Positions 1 through 8,234 of a DNA stretch of 43,181 nt are shown piece after piece. A program made the position numbers and the translations under genes. This DNA comes from an uncultured Pelagibacteraceae bacterium (GTDB lineage: Bacteria > Pseudomonadota > Alphaproteobacteria > Pelagibacterales > Pelagibacteraceae), in contig CABYZU010000007.1 in NCBI GenBank assembly GCA_902523495.1, positions 1 through 43,181 of the forward strand, given 5' to 3'. The notes beneath the pieces were generated by a model that saw only the letters and a program-made list of their open reading frames with translations, made no database searches and was not told the DNA's origin. Position 1 is the first letter of the stretch. The number at the start of each line of letters is the position of its first letter.

Positions 1-336
1 GGTTTAATTAATAGTGCTTTAAAATCAATCCCAAAAACAAATAAAGTTAGAATAATTGAGGTTCCAGGAACTTTTGAAATACCCGTTGTTATCTCCAACA
101 ATATAAATAAATATGATGCTTTTTTAGCACTCGGATGTGTGATCAAAGGACAAACTCCACACTTTGATTTTATTTCACAGGCATCAATTAACGCAATTAT
201 GGATTTATCAATCACTAGTAAAAAACCTATCGGCAATGGAATAATTACTTGCCTTAATATGTCACAAGCTAAAGATAGAAAAATAAAAGGTGCCGAAGCA
301 GCAAAAGCTGTTATCTCTATTTTATCATTAAAATGA
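1..336 (+). CDS. ribH: 6,7-dimethyl-8-ribityllumazine synthase, 5'-truncated by the window edge
   Basis: Condenses 5-amino-6-ribitylaminouracil with dihydroxybutanone phosphate in the cytosol, the penultimate step of riboflavin synthesis. The frame is open from base 1, so the N-terminus lies outside the window; 111 codons are visible. Recognisable family blocks are VPGTFEIP at visible residues 21-28, ALGCVIKGQTPHFD (residues 42-55, containing the active-site His region) and the C-terminal PIGNGII followed by GAEAAKAV. The ATG at 139 lies inside the conserved core and is not a real start. The stop overlaps the nusB start by 4 bases, and the ribH-nusB-thiL order is the classic alphaproteobacterial one. 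Confidence 0.95.
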   Translation, partial: GLINSALKSIPKTNKVRIIEVPGTFEIPVVISNNINKYDAFLALGCVIKGQTPHFDFISQASINAIMDLSITSKKPIGNGIITCLNMSQAKDRKIKGAEAAKAVISILSLK

Positions 337-737
337 GAGCTCGCTTTAATCCAAAAAATAATCCAAGAGTAATTATAATTCAAAAATTATATAGCAAGTT
401 TTTTAATGATGAAAACGTATTAGATTTCCCTAAGCACAGGTTTAAAAAGTTTATTAAAGATACAGTTAATGGGACTATTGAAAGGAATGATCTTATATTA
501 GATCAACTGAATAAAAAACTTGGAGAGGATTTTACTTTCGAAAAATTAGATAAAATTTTGCAAACAATTTTAAAAGCTGCGACTTATGAATTTATGTATA
601 GACCTAATTTATCTATAAATATTATTATAAAAGAATATTTAAACTCATCAAATTTTTTTTTAGAGGATTCGCAAACAAAATATCTAAACGCTTTATTAGA
701 TAATTTAGGAAAAAAACTAAGATCGAATAATGCATGA
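333..737 (+). CDS. nusB: transcription antitermination factor NusB
   Basis: Small all-helical RNA-binding protein that joins NusE/S10 at boxA RNA during rRNA antitermination. The 134-residue product has the usual family length. It carries the N-terminal helix with R-x-x-I-I-Q-K-L-Y and the late AATYEFMYRPNLSINIIIKEY block, corresponding to the conserved A-x-x-E-L and P-x-x-V-x-I-N-E-Y segments of NusB. The start overlaps ribH by 4 bases and the end overlaps thiL by 8, so the three genes are probably translationally coupled. It is diverged and lysine/asparagine-rich, as expected for this AT-rich genome; position and motifs together make the call firm. Confidence 0.9.
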   Translation: MRARFNPKNNPRVIIIQKLYSKFFNDENVLDFPKHRFKKFIKDTVNGTIERNDLILDQLNKKLGEDFTFEKLDKILQTILKAATYEFMYRPNLSINIIIKEYLNSSNFFLEDSQTKYLNALLDNLGKKLRSNNA

Positions 738-1689
738 ATTTGAATTGATAAATAAATACTTTTCTACAATCTCAAAGAAAAATAAAGGTTCTCTTAATCT
801 AAACGATGACGTTTTTTTTGATAAAAAAAAAGGTATAGTCATTTCTGTTGATACATATATCGAAGGTATCCATTTTGTTAATTTTAATTCTCCCAATCTT
901 GTTGTTAAAAAGATATTAAGATCATCTATATCTGATCTGATATGCAAAGGTGTTAGACCAAAATTTTATTTTATTTCAGGATCAGGAAACAGTAAAACAT
1001 TTTCTAAAAAAAACTTATTATTAATTTCAAAATCTCTTAAAAATGAACAAAGAATATATAATCTTAATTTATGTGGAGGTGATACTACATTCTCAAATAA
1101 ATTAAGTTTTACTATCACATCATTAGGTTATTCAAAAAAAATAATTTATAGAAATAAAGCTCTTTTAAATAACGATATATATGTAACAGGAAATTTAGGA
1201 GATAGTTTTATTGGTCTTCAAATTTTAAAAAAAAAAATTACTGTAAATAAAAAAATATCTAAATATTTCATAAATAAATATTATCTTCCTGAATTACAAT
1301 CAAAATTATCCAGTCATTTATTTAAATTTGCTAATACTTCAATTGATATTTCAGATGGCCTTATAGGTGATTTAAAGAAAATGATTAATAGACAGAGTCT
1401 TTCCTTTTTAATAAATGAAAATAAAATTCCAATATCTACAAACTTAAAAAAGTTAATTTCTAAAAAAAAACTAAATAAGATTATGACTGTAACTAATGGC
1501 GATGATTATCAAATTTTATTTACAGCAAGTCCCAAGAAGAGCAGAATCATCGAAAGTATTTCAAAAAATATAGGAGTTAAAATAACAAAAATTGGTAAAA
1601 TCATATCTAGTAAAAAAAAATCTTATATAATTGATACAAAAGGCAAGCAAATTAGGCCTATTGACAAAGGTTATACACATCAATTTTGA
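730..1689 (+). CDS. thiL: thiamine-monophosphate kinase
   Basis: Phosphorylates thiamine monophosphate with ATP to give thiamine diphosphate, the last step of cofactor synthesis. The 319-residue protein shows the PurM/ThiL ATP-binding pattern in order: NDDVFFD near residue 25, SVDTYIEGIHF near 38-48, SDLICKGVRP, GGDTT, GNLGDS, DISDGLIGDL and NGDDYQILFT near 260. The thiL call is supported by the ribH-nusB-thiL context. SAR11 cells are known to lack de novo pyrimidine-moiety synthesis (thiC) and to depend on an external precursor, so keeping thiL fits a salvage-plus-phosphorylation route; that last point is family knowledge, not visible here. Confidence 0.93.
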   Translation: MHEFELINKYFSTISKKNKGSLNLNDDVFFDKKKGIVISVDTYIEGIHFVNFNSPNLVVKKILRSSISDLICKGVRPKFYFISGSGNSKTFSKKNLLLISKSLKNEQRIYNLNLCGGDTTFSNKLSFTITSLGYSKKIIYRNKALLNNDIYVTGNLGDSFIGLQILKKKITVNKKISKYFINKYYLPELQSKLSSHLFKFANTSIDISDGLIGDLKKMINRQSLSFLINENKIPISTNLKKLISKKKLNKIMTVTNGDDYQILFTASPKKSRIIESISKNIGVKITKIGKIISSKKKSYIIDTKGKQIRPIDKGYTHQF

Positions 1690-1766
1690 AAGTTAATCGT
1701 TGTCTTTTTTATCTTTTTTTGTATTGTCCGGCTTTAAAAATTAACAACTAATAACCCAAGGTTTAC

Positions 1767-3872
1767 ATGAACGAAGCAGTTGAGGCAATTTTACTTTACA
1801 CAATCGTTGCCGGTTTATTATCTATTGTATATGGATTTTTGACTGGAAAAAATATTCTTAATTCAAGTGCTGGTAATTCTAAAATGAAGGATATTGCATC
1901 TTCAATTCAAATTGGTGCAAAAGCGTATTTAGCAAGACAGTATAAAACGATTGCTATTGTTGGAGCAGCTGTACTAGTTATCGTTAGTATTGCATTTAGT
2001 CCCTTGGTTGGTCTCGGTTATTTAATTGGTGCTGCATTGTCTGGAATAGCCGGCTATGTTGGTATGTTAGTTTCAGTAGAGGCGAATGTTAGAACAGCAG
2101 AAGCTTCAAGAAAAGGTTTAGCTCAAGGATTATCAGTAGCTTTTAAATCAGGTGCTGTAACTGGTATGTTGGTTGCTGGATTAGCATTATTATCAATCGC
2201 AGTTTATTACTATTTATTATTAAAATTTGACATAGAGGAAAGAGAAATAGTAAACGCACTTGTTGCATTGGGGTTTGGTGCATCTCTTATTTCAATTTTT
2301 GCTAGATTAGGTGGAGGAATTTTTACTAAGGGAGCTGATGTAGGTGCAGACTTAGTTGGTAAAGTAGAGGCAGGGATACCTGAAGATGATCCAAGAAACC
2401 CCGCTGTAATAGCAGATAATGTAGGAGATAATGTGGGAGACTGTGCAGGTATGGCTGCAGACTTGTTTGAAACTTATGCTGTTACAATTGTAGCAACAAT
2501 GGTTTTATCCTCAATCTTTTTTATAGGTGATTTAAATATGATGATTTACCCTTTAACAATTGGAGCTGCTTGTTTAATAACCTCAATTATTGGTACATTT
2601 TTTGTAAAACTTGGAAAAAATAATAACGTAATGAATGCTTTGTATAAAGGTTTCATTGTTTCTGCCATAGGATCATTAGTAATATTATGGCCTGTAACTG
2701 ATCACGTAATAGGTTTTACTAGCGAGTTTACAGTAAATGATAAAATTTTTAATGGAAAGGATTTATATTATTGTGGTGTAATTGGTCTTGTGATTACCGG
2801 TTTATTAATATGGATTACTGAATATTATACTGGTACAGGTTACAGACCTGTTAAATCAGTAGCTTTATCCTCAACTACGGGTCATGGTACAAATGTTATT
2901 CAAGGTTTAGCTGTATCCATGGAAGCAACTGCTATTCCAGCTATTATAATTGTTGCAGGAATTTTAATTACAAATTCAATTGCGGGTTTATTTGGTATTG
3001 CAATAGCCGTTACAACGATGCTTGCACTTGCAGGAATGGTCGTAGCTTTAGATGCTTATGGTCCTGTAACTGACAATGCAGGCGGTATAGCTGAAATGTC
3101 GAATTTAGATAAAAAAGTTAGAAAAACAACAGATGCTTTAGATGCTGTCGGAAATACTACAAAAGCTGTAACAAAAGGTTATGCTATTGGGTCTGCAGGC
3201 TTGGGTGCCTTAGTTTTATTTGCAGCATATACAGAGGATATCAAACATTTTTCTAAAGAAGCTGGATCTGCATTAGAAGGTATTGTAGTAACTTTTGACC
3301 TATCAAACCCCTATGTTGTTGTTGGATTGTTGATTGGTGGAATGCTACCATATTTATTTGGATCGATGGGTATGCAAGCTGTTGGTAGAGCAGGTGGGGC
3401 TGTTGTTGTTGAAGTAAGAAGACAATTTAAAAAATATCCTGGCATAATGAAGAGAAAGCAAAAACCTGATTATGCAAAATTAGTTGATTTGTTAACTGTT
3501 GCAGCCATTAAGGAGATGATCATACCATCGTTATTACCAGTTCTTTCGCCCGTAGTTTTATATTTTATAATTTTGTCAATAGGTGGCCAAGTAGCTGCAC
3601 TTGCTTCTGTTGGTGCTATGTTATTAGGAGTTATCATAACAGGACTTTTTGTTGCAGTATCTATGACAGCTGGTGGTGGTGCGTGGGATAATGCAAAAAA
3701 GTTTATTGAAGATGGGAATCATGGTGGCAAGGGATCAGAAGCACATAAAGCTGCTGTTACTGGTGATACTGTAGGTGACCCTTATAAAGATACAGCTGGT
3801 CCGGCAGTAAACCCCATGATTAAAATTACAAATATAGTAGCATTATTGTTATTAGCAGTCATTGCTGGTTAA
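1767..3872 (+). CDS. hppA: proton-translocating membrane pyrophosphatase (H+-PPase), K+-independent type
   Basis: Hydrolyses pyrophosphate and pumps protons across the inner membrane, recovering energy from biosynthetic PPi. The 701-residue protein has about 16 hydrophobic segments. The substrate site is clear: [20 protein letters not shown] followed by [14 protein letters not shown] near residues 190-225, a second DNAGG block, and the C-terminal [14 protein letters not shown]. The [10 protein letters not shown] segment has Lys at residue 466, the position that in this family separates K+-independent (Lys) from K+-dependent (Ala) enzymes. A 77-base gap separates it from thiL. A strong hairpin plus T-run begins 11 bases after the stop, inside the convergent neighbour. 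Confidence 0.97.
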   Translation: MNEAVEAILLYTIVAGLLSIVYGFLTGKNILNSSAGNSKMKDIASSIQIGAKAYLARQYKTIAIVGAAVLVIVSIAFSPLVGLGYLIGAALSGIAGYVGMLVSVEANVRTAEASRKGLAQGLSVAFKSGAVTGMLVAGLALLSIAVYYYLLLKFDIEEREIVNALVALGFGASLISIFARLGGGIFTKGADVGADLVGKVEAGIPEDDPRNPAVIADNVGDNVGDCAGMAADLFETYAVTIVATMVLSSIFFIGDLNMMIYPLTIGAACLITSIIGTFFVKLGKNNNVMNALYKGFIVSAIGSLVILWPVTDHVIGFTSEFTVNDKIFNGKDLYYCGVIGLVITGLLIWITEYYTGTGYRPVKSVALSSTTGHGTNVIQGLAVSMEATAIPAIIIVAGILITNSIAGLFGIAIAVTTMLALAGMVVALDAYGPVTDNAGGIAEMSNLDKKVRKTTDALDAVGNTTKAVTKGYAIGSAGLGALVLFAAYTEDIKHFSKEAGSALEGIVVTFDLSNPYVVVGLLIGGMLPYLFGSMGMQAVGRAGGAVVVEVRRQFKKYPGIMKRKQKPDYAKLVDLLTVAAIKEMIIPSLLPVLSPVVLYFIILSIGGQVAALASVGAMLLGVIITGLFVAVSMTAGGGAWDNAKKFIEDGNHGGKGSEAHKAAVTGDTVGDPYKDTAGPAVNPMIKITNIVALLLLAVIAG

Positions 3873-3873
3873 A

Positions 3874-4344
3874 CTATTTTCCAATTAATGATCCTCTTTT
3901 TTTTCCAAGTGGATCATTAATTTTTGCCCTTACGCCTGACAAAGTTTTATAGATAAAAGATTGTTTACCAACATCGACATTGGTAATTTTTTTTGAGAAA
4001 TCCATTTTATTAAGATCTTCCTTATTAAAAAATTTTTTACTAACCAACATACCTCTATCATTTACCTCAAGTAATAAAATATTATTTGTAATTAATTTTT
4101 TTTTTCCTAATCTGTGTAATTTTGAATTAGATGTTTTTCTCTCTATATAGAACATAACTTTATTATCAAAATAACTTGTTGATGAAGCTGGACCAAGTAG
4201 TTTATCAATTTCATTAATATTTGTATTATTTATTAATAGTTTTTTGCTTTTCACCTCTAAGTTATGGATACCATGATGATTAACAACTTTATTCAATTTA
4301 CAACTAGTTAAAAAAATTGTTAAAATGATTAATAAAATTTTCAT
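3874..4344 (-). CDS. bamE: BamE/SmpA/OmlA-like outer membrane assembly lipoprotein
   Basis: Probable lipoprotein of the beta-barrel assembly (BAM) machinery. The 156-residue protein starts with a short hydrophobic signal ending in a lipobox, LTSC, with the acylated Cys at residue 15. The body has the SmpA/OmlA outline: I-x-x-L-L-G-P-A-S near residues 47-55, an aromatic strand with FYIERK, and a second strand ending in LLLEVNDRG near residues 90-98. Position next to the bc1 chaperone and rpmF/plsX matches many alphaproteobacteria. The C-terminal tail INDPLGKKRGSLIGK is encoded by DNA that also forms the hppA terminator. The start codon is only 3 bases from that of the divergent neighbour. Confidence 0.75.
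   Translation of the reverse strand: MKILLIILTIFLTSCKLNKVVNHHGIHNLEVKSKKLLINNTNINEIDKLLGPASSTSYFDNKVMFYIERKTSNSKLHRLGKKKLITNNILLLEVNDRGMLVSKKFFNKEDLNKMDFSKKITNVDVGKQSFIYKTLSGVRAKINDPLGKKRGSLIGK
3883..3927 (+). terminator. Rho-independent terminator of hppA, embedded in the bamE-like gene
   Basis: A perfect 12-base inverted repeat (AATTAATGATCC at 3883-3894, GGATCATTAATT at 3911-3922, 16-base loop) is followed on the + strand by a run of T. It lies 11 bases past the hppA stop and wholly inside the antisense of the last codons of the convergent lipoprotein gene. On the minus strand the hairpin is not followed by a T-run, so it should act in one direction only. Confidence 0.72.
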
Positions 4345-4347
4345 GTA

Positions 4348-4809
4348 ATGAACTATATTTATCTTTATAACAATTTAATTAAATTAACTACAAATAAATT
4401 ACTTTATAAAAACCTTGTTAATCAAGATACTTTCAATGACCGACTAATAATATTTCTTTTTCATTTTGCTATTTTTTTGAAAGTTTTTAAAAATAAAGAT
4501 AATGAAAAGGAACTACAAAAAATTTACGATTTTAATTTTAGACAACTTGAATTAAGTATTAGAGAAATTGGGTATGGTGATCAATCTATTAATAAGAAAA
4601 TGAAAGATTATATTAATTTATTTCATGCAATTGTTTCGGATATTCATTTTTGGGACGGTCTAAATTTGGATAAAAAAAAAGATATAATATCTAAATTTTT
4701 AGAAAATTTTAATAATGTAGACGATTTAGTTAAGTATTTTGATGATTTTTTTTTAAATTTATCAAAAAAATCTTTGAATTCTTACTTAAAAAGTGTAATT
4801 AAACATTAA
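4348..4809 (+). CDS. ubiquinol-cytochrome c chaperone family protein (CBP3-like)
   Basis: Member of the family that includes mitochondrial Cbp3, which helps assemble the cytochrome bc1 complex. The 153-residue, mostly helical protein carries the family signature around residues 64-82: F[18 protein letters not shown], then K-K-M-K. In many alphaproteobacteria this gene lies between a bamE-like gene and DUF177/rpmF; here rpmF follows after two bases and DUF177 is absent. With 3 bases between divergent starts, its promoter must lie inside the bamE-like coding sequence. Confidence 0.8.
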   Translation: MNYIYLYNNLIKLTTNKLLYKNLVNQDTFNDRLIIFLFHFAIFLKVFKNKDNEKELQKIYDFNFRQLELSIREIGYGDQSINKKMKDYINLFHAIVSDIHFWDGLNLDKKKDIISKFLENFNNVDDLVKYFDDFFLNLSKKSLNSYLKSVIKH

Positions 4810-4811
4810 TT

Positions 4812-4994
4812 ATGGCCGTACCTAAACGAAAACAAACTCCGTCAAGAACGGGTATGAGAAGATCTCAAAATATGAAATTTTCCTCAAAAAATGTTGTTGA
4901 GGATAAAAAAACGGGTGAATATAGATTATCTCATCATTTAGATTTAAAAACAGGTATGTATAAAGGACGTCAAGTTATAGACCCCAAGGACTAA
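4812..4994 (+). CDS. rpmF: 50S ribosomal protein L32
   Basis: Small basic protein of the large ribosomal subunit, 60 residues, normal length. The N-terminus [19 protein letters not shown] is diagnostic for bacterial L32. The usual zinc cysteines of some L32 proteins are absent, which is normal for alphaproteobacteria. It lies 2 bases after the bc1 chaperone gene and 18 bases before the plsX ATG, forming the widespread rpmF-plsX pair that couples ribosome and phospholipid synthesis. Confidence 0.96.
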   Translation: MAVPKRKQTPSRTGMRRSQNMKFSSKNVVEDKKTGEYRLSHHLDLKTGMYKGRQVIDPKD

Positions 4995-5012
4995 ATCAAC
5001 TAATATTTGATA

Positions 5013-6014
5013 ATGTCCGATTTTGTTAAAATTGCAGTTGATGCAATGGGTGGTGATAACTCTCCAAATAAAATTATTGAAGGGATCATTCATAATCACA
5101 AAAAAAATAAAAATGTTTTTTTTAAAATATTTGGAATAAAGGATAAGATTGAAGAAATAATAGATAAGAAAATAGACAAAAATTTTTATGAAATTATACA
5201 TACTGAAAATTTTGTTCTGAGCTCTGACAGCCCATTAGAAGCTGCAAAAAAAGGAAAAAATACGAGCATGTGGCTAGCTATAGAGAGTGTTAAAAAAAAG
5301 AATGCAGATATAGTTATTTCTGCTGGTAATACTGGAGCTTTATTAGTCATCGCAAAATTAAATTTAAATATGATTCAAAATATTGACAAACCAGCACTCT
5401 CTGCACTTTGGCCAAATAAAAATGGAATGAGTGTAGTTTTAGATTTAGGCGCGAATATTGATTGTAGTTCTAAAAACTTGTTTGATTTTTCAATAATGGG
5501 TGCAGCTTTATATACCTCCCTTTATCCAAATGAAAAACCAAACATTGGTCTATTGAATATTGGATCTGAGGAATTAAAAGGCAACGAGACAATTAAAGAA
5601 ACATTTCAGATTTTAAATGAAAAAAAATCAAATAATTACAATTTTGCTGGTTATATAGAAGGCAATCAAATAATGGATGGTGATATCAATGTAATAATTT
5701 CTGACGGATTTACAGGAAATATTGCATTAAAAACTGCAGAAGGGACAGCAAATTTTATAGTCAGAGAGTTAAAAAAAACAATGTCAAATTCAATTTTTGG
5801 TAAACTTTCAGCATTCTTAAATTTTTCAAACCTAAATAAATTTAAAAAACGTTTAGACCCAAGATTATACAATGGTGCAATATTTTTAGGATTAGATTCA
5901 CCAGTTGTAAAAAGTCATGGGGGAACAGATTTTATTGGTTTTTCTAATTCTTTAGATGTCTGCAATAAAATAGTTAAAGGAAACTTAATAGAAAAAATAA
6001 AACGAAATATTTGA
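5013..6014 (+). CDS. plsX: phosphate acyltransferase PlsX
   Basis: Converts acyl-ACP and phosphate to acyl-phosphate, the acyl donor for PlsY in phospholipid synthesis; peripheral at the inner membrane. The opening VKIAVDAMGGDNSP is the family hallmark; further blocks are SAGNTGALL, LDLGAN and ISDGFTGNIALKTAEG near residues 230-245. I use the ATG at 5013 rather than the TTG at 5007, because the family starts just before the first beta strand. The gene normally following plsX, fabH, is missing: ihfA starts 5 bases after the plsX stop. Confidence 0.95.
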   Translation: MSDFVKIAVDAMGGDNSPNKIIEGIIHNHKKNKNVFFKIFGIKDKIEEIIDKKIDKNFYEIIHTENFVLSSDSPLEAAKKGKNTSMWLAIESVKKKNADIVISAGNTGALLVIAKLNLNMIQNIDKPALSALWPNKNGMSVVLDLGANIDCSSKNLFDFSIMGAALYTSLYPNEKPNIGLLNIGSEELKGNETIKETFQILNEKKSNNYNFAGYIEGNQIMDGDINVIISDGFTGNIALKTAEGTANFIVRELKKTMSNSIFGKLSAFLNFSNLNKFKKRLDPRLYNGAIFLGLDSPVVKSHGGTDFIGFSNSLDVCNKIVKGNLIEKIKRNI

Positions 6015-6019
6015 GTAGT

Positions 6020-6316
6020 ATGAGAGTAAATTTAACTAAAAAAGATCTTGTTAATATAATTTATATGCAATTAGGTTTTTCAAAACAAGTTTCTGAAAGT
6101 CTATTGAATGATTTTTTAACTACAATTGTTCTAAATATTAAATATGAAAAAAAATTAAAATTATCTAAGTTTGGAACATTTACAATTAGACAAAAAAAAT
6201 CTCGTATTGGAAGAAATCCAAAAACAAAAGAATCAAAGTTAATCTCAAGTCGAAATGTTGTGCTATTTAAACCATCTAAAGAATTTAAAGAATTTATTAA
6301 TTCAAATAATGACTGA
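6020..6316 (+). CDS. ihfA: integration host factor alpha subunit
   Basis: DNA-bending HU/IHF-family protein; 98 residues from the ATG at 6020. The N-terminal LTKKDLVNIIY helix, the KLSKFGTFTIRQKKSRIGRN block and the intercalating Pro in the beta arm (GRNPKTKE) are intact. Assignment to IhfA rather than HU rests on its place after plsX and before a merR-type gene, the standard alphaproteobacterial order (plsX-fabH-ihfA-merR), and on the R-x-G-R-N-P-K-T form. A TTG at 6011 could extend the protein by 3 residues but the ATG is preferred. It overlaps the next gene by 8 bases. Confidence 0.88.
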   Translation: MRVNLTKKDLVNIIYMQLGFSKQVSESLLNDFLTTIVLNIKYEKKLKLSKFGTFTIRQKKSRIGRNPKTKESKLISSRNVVLFKPSKEFKEFINSNND

Positions 6317-6692
6317 AAAACTTAATACAGCTTACAAAACAATAGGTGAGGTAACAAAAATACTTAAACTTAAATCAAAAAAAAAAGGATCATTACCTAC
6401 ACATACCATCCGTTTTTGGGAAAAACAATTTAAGCAGGTAAAACCAAAAACTTTCAACACAAATAGAAGATATTACGATCAAAAGACTGTCAATATTTTA
6501 AAAAAGATCAAGTTTCTTCTAAAAGATCAAGGTATGACAATAAATGGTGTAAAAAATATCTTGGATAATAATGAAAATGAAGAGACTTTAAATCTTGACG
6601 AAATTACTAATAATTCTATAAAAGCTAGAAATTTAAAAAAAAAATTAATTAAGATTAATAAAATTGTAAAAAACTTAAAAAGCTATAAATAA
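6309..6692 (+). CDS. MerR-family transcriptional regulator
   Basis: Cytosolic DNA-binding protein of 127 residues. The N-terminal half is a MerR winged helix: YKTIGEVTKIL, then T-H-T-I-R-F-W-E-K-Q-F and NRRYYDQKTVNILKKIKFLL, then GMTINGVKNIL. The C-terminal third is lysine-rich and probably a dimerising helix; no effector-binding domain or cysteine cluster is visible, so no ligand can be suggested. I chose the ATG at 6309, which overlaps the ihfA stop by 8 bases; the longer reading from 6255 would lie entirely in ihfA-coding DNA. The same gene follows ihfA in most alphaproteobacteria. Confidence 0.85.
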   Translation: MTEKLNTAYKTIGEVTKILKLKSKKKGSLPTHTIRFWEKQFKQVKPKTFNTNRRYYDQKTVNILKKIKFLLKDQGMTINGVKNILDNNENEETLNLDEITNNSIKARNLKKKLIKINKIVKNLKSYK

Positions 6693-6883
6693 TGGCAAAA
6701 AAAACACATGTAAAAGTTAGATTGGTTCCAGAGAGTAAACCTGATAGCTCCTTTTTTTATTATGTTAAAAAACCAGCAGGTGGTGAAAAAGCCAAGGTAA
6801 AATTATCAGCACGTAAGTATAATCCTAGCACAAAAAAGCACGAACTTTTTGTGGAAAAAAAACTTCCACCACATAGCAAATAA
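6692..6883 (+). CDS. rpmG: 50S ribosomal protein L33
   Basis: Large-subunit ribosomal protein, 63 residues, slightly longer than the usual 55. The family pattern is present: K-V-R-L-V near residues 9-13, FFYYVKK, KLSARKYNPSTKKHELFVEKK. The zinc cysteines of the C+ form are absent. Its ATG overlaps the stop of the MerR-type gene by one base (TAATG), so it is read from the same message. It converges on the chorismate mutase gene with no spacer. Confidence 0.94.
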   Translation: MAKKTHVKVRLVPESKPDSSFFYYVKKPAGGEKAKVKLSARKYNPSTKKHELFVEKKLPPHSK

Positions 6884-7174
6884 CTATTTTTTTTTAAAAT
6901 TTCTTCTTTCGTAATCTATGTAAGACCAAATCATATTTTTCCAAATACGATTAGTAATTTTAGGATCAATTTTATTTGAGATTGATTTTTTTCTAATATT
7001 TTTTAAGATAATTTTAATTCTTTTATTGTCGATGATTTGATTTTTTTTTTCTTTTAACTTAAGTACCTTTTTTACAAGATTTGTTCTTTTTTTTATTATT
7101 TTTATTAGTGAATTGTCTAATTTATCTAATTGTAATCTAATTCTCTCAAGTTTTTTCTTCTTTAATGGCGACAT
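6884..7174 (-). CDS. chorismate mutase (AroQ class, monofunctional)
   Basis: Rearranges chorismate to prephenate for phenylalanine and tyrosine synthesis. The 96-residue all-helical protein fits the AroQ fold: L-D-K-L-D-N-S-L-I-K-I-I-K-K-R near residues 16-30, then V-L-K-L-K-E-K-K with the catalytic Lys region, then a last helix with I-W-K-N-M-I-W-S-Y-I-D-Y-E. The N-terminal Arg and the mid-helix R-T-N-L-V match the conserved substrate-binding positions. It is a stand-alone domain, not fused to prephenate dehydratase. Extreme lysine content makes sequence-only assignment less certain. Confidence 0.78.
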   Translation of the reverse strand: MSPLKKKKLERIRLQLDKLDNSLIKIIKKRTNLVKKVLKLKEKKNQIIDNKRIKIILKNIRKKSISNKIDPKITNRIWKNMIWSYIDYERRNFKKK

Positions 7175-7181
7175 TTATTTA

Positions 7182-7216
7182 TTTGGATAATTATAAAATT
7201 ATTATATTTATCCAAA
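7182..7216. promoter_or_regulatory. palindromic divergent promoter/operator between the chorismate mutase and heme A synthase genes
   Basis: The 43-base gap between two divergent starts contains a perfect 9-base inverted repeat (TTTGGATAA at 7182-7190, TTATCCAAA at 7208-7216) around a 17-base all-A/T centre. On the minus strand a TATAAT box lies in the centre; on the plus strand TATATT at 7203-7208 ends 9 bases before the ctaA ATG. The palindrome spans both putative -10 elements, which suits an operator, or a symmetric bidirectional promoter. Confidence 0.5.
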
Positions 7217-7217
7217 C

Positions 7218-8234
7218 ATGTATACATTAAATACAAAAATTAATAATCAACTAATAACTTGGTTGATTACAATGTTTTGCATTGTTTCAATTATGATTAT
7301 TGTTGGAGGTTTAACAAGACTTACTGACTCTGGTCTTTCAATTACAGAATGGGAATTATTTTCTGGTTTTTTTCCACCCCTGAGTAAAAATGAATGGATA
7401 TTTTATTTTGATCTTTATAAAGAAATTCCTGAATTTAAATTACAAAACTATGATATGACTCTTCAAGAGTTCAAAGTAATTTTTTGGTGGGAGTGGGCTC
7501 ATCGTTTTCTTGGTAGATTAATTGGTATTGGATACCTTTTACCACTTATATATTTCTCCTTTAAGATAAAAATTAGTAAATTGGTCAATTTATATTTTAT
7601 TTTTTTTCTTATCTGTTTTCAGGGTTTTTTAGGTTGGTACATGGTTAGCAGTGGATTAGTTGATAGAATAGATGTTAGTCACTTTAGACTTTCAGCACAT
7701 TTGCTCGTCGCCTTTTTAATCTTATCTTTAATTTATTGGAATTATTTAAAGTTAATCAAAATCAAAAAAATTTCACATAAATTAAATATAATTTTTCCAT
7801 TATCTTTTTTAATCTTAATCTTTATACAAATTTCAATTGGTGCATTTGTATCTGGTATGGATGCTGGTAAAATTTATAATTCCTGGCCTTTAATGGGAAA
7901 CTCATATTTTCCAAATGATAATAGTTTTAATAATTTATTCCAATTTACTGCTTTAAGTGATCCATCTTTAGTACAATTCATACATCGTAATTTGGCTTAT
8001 GGAATTGGGATACTTTATCTAGTTATTTTTTATAAAATTTATAGCAATAAAATGTATGATTTATACAAATCTATTAACTATTTAGGTTTCTTTATATTTT
8101 TACAAATTTTTTTAGGTATATTAACAATTTTAAATGGTGCGCATATTTATATCGCATCTTTGCATCAGATAAGTTCAATTTTTTTAATTAGTTCTTGCAT
8201 TTACTTTTGCCACATTAATTCAAAGATTAACTGA
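7218..8234 (+). CDS. ctaA: heme A synthase
   Basis: Oxidises the C8 methyl of heme O to a formyl group, giving heme A for cytochrome c oxidase. The 338-residue membrane protein has about eight hydrophobic segments. Diagnostic blocks are GGLTRLTDSGLSITEWE near residues 31-47, WEWAHRFLGRLIG near residues 92-104, and heme-ligand His residues in FRLSAHLLVA, FIHRNLAYGIG and ASLHQISS. This is the type 2 CtaA typical of alphaproteobacteria, without the cysteine pair of Bacillus CtaA. Its end overlaps the end of metY by 8 bases. Confidence 0.95.
   Translation: MYTLNTKINNQLITWLITMFCIVSIMIIVGGLTRLTDSGLSITEWELFSGFFPPLSKNEWIFYFDLYKEIPEFKLQNYDMTLQEFKVIFWWEWAHRFLGRLIGIGYLLPLIYFSFKIKISKLVNLYFIFFLICFQGFLGWYMVSSGLVDRIDVSHFRLSAHLLVAFLILSLIYWNYLKLIKIKKISHKLNIIFPLSFLILIFIQISIGAFVSGMDAGKIYNSWPLMGNSYFPNDNSFNNLFQFTALSDPSLVQFIHRNLAYGIGILYLVIFYKIYSNKMYDLYKSINYLGFFIFLQIFLGILTILNGAHIYIASLHQISSIFLISSCIYFCHINSKIN

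Noticed and set aside
717-947. Minus-strand frame inside thiL
   Set aside because: Lies wholly opposite conserved thiL motifs; a shadow of the real gene.
6850-6900. Hairpin GTGGAA/TTCCAC near the end of rpmG as a terminator
   Set aside because: The stem lies inside the coding sequence and the T-run is about 17 bases away, too far for a classical terminator.
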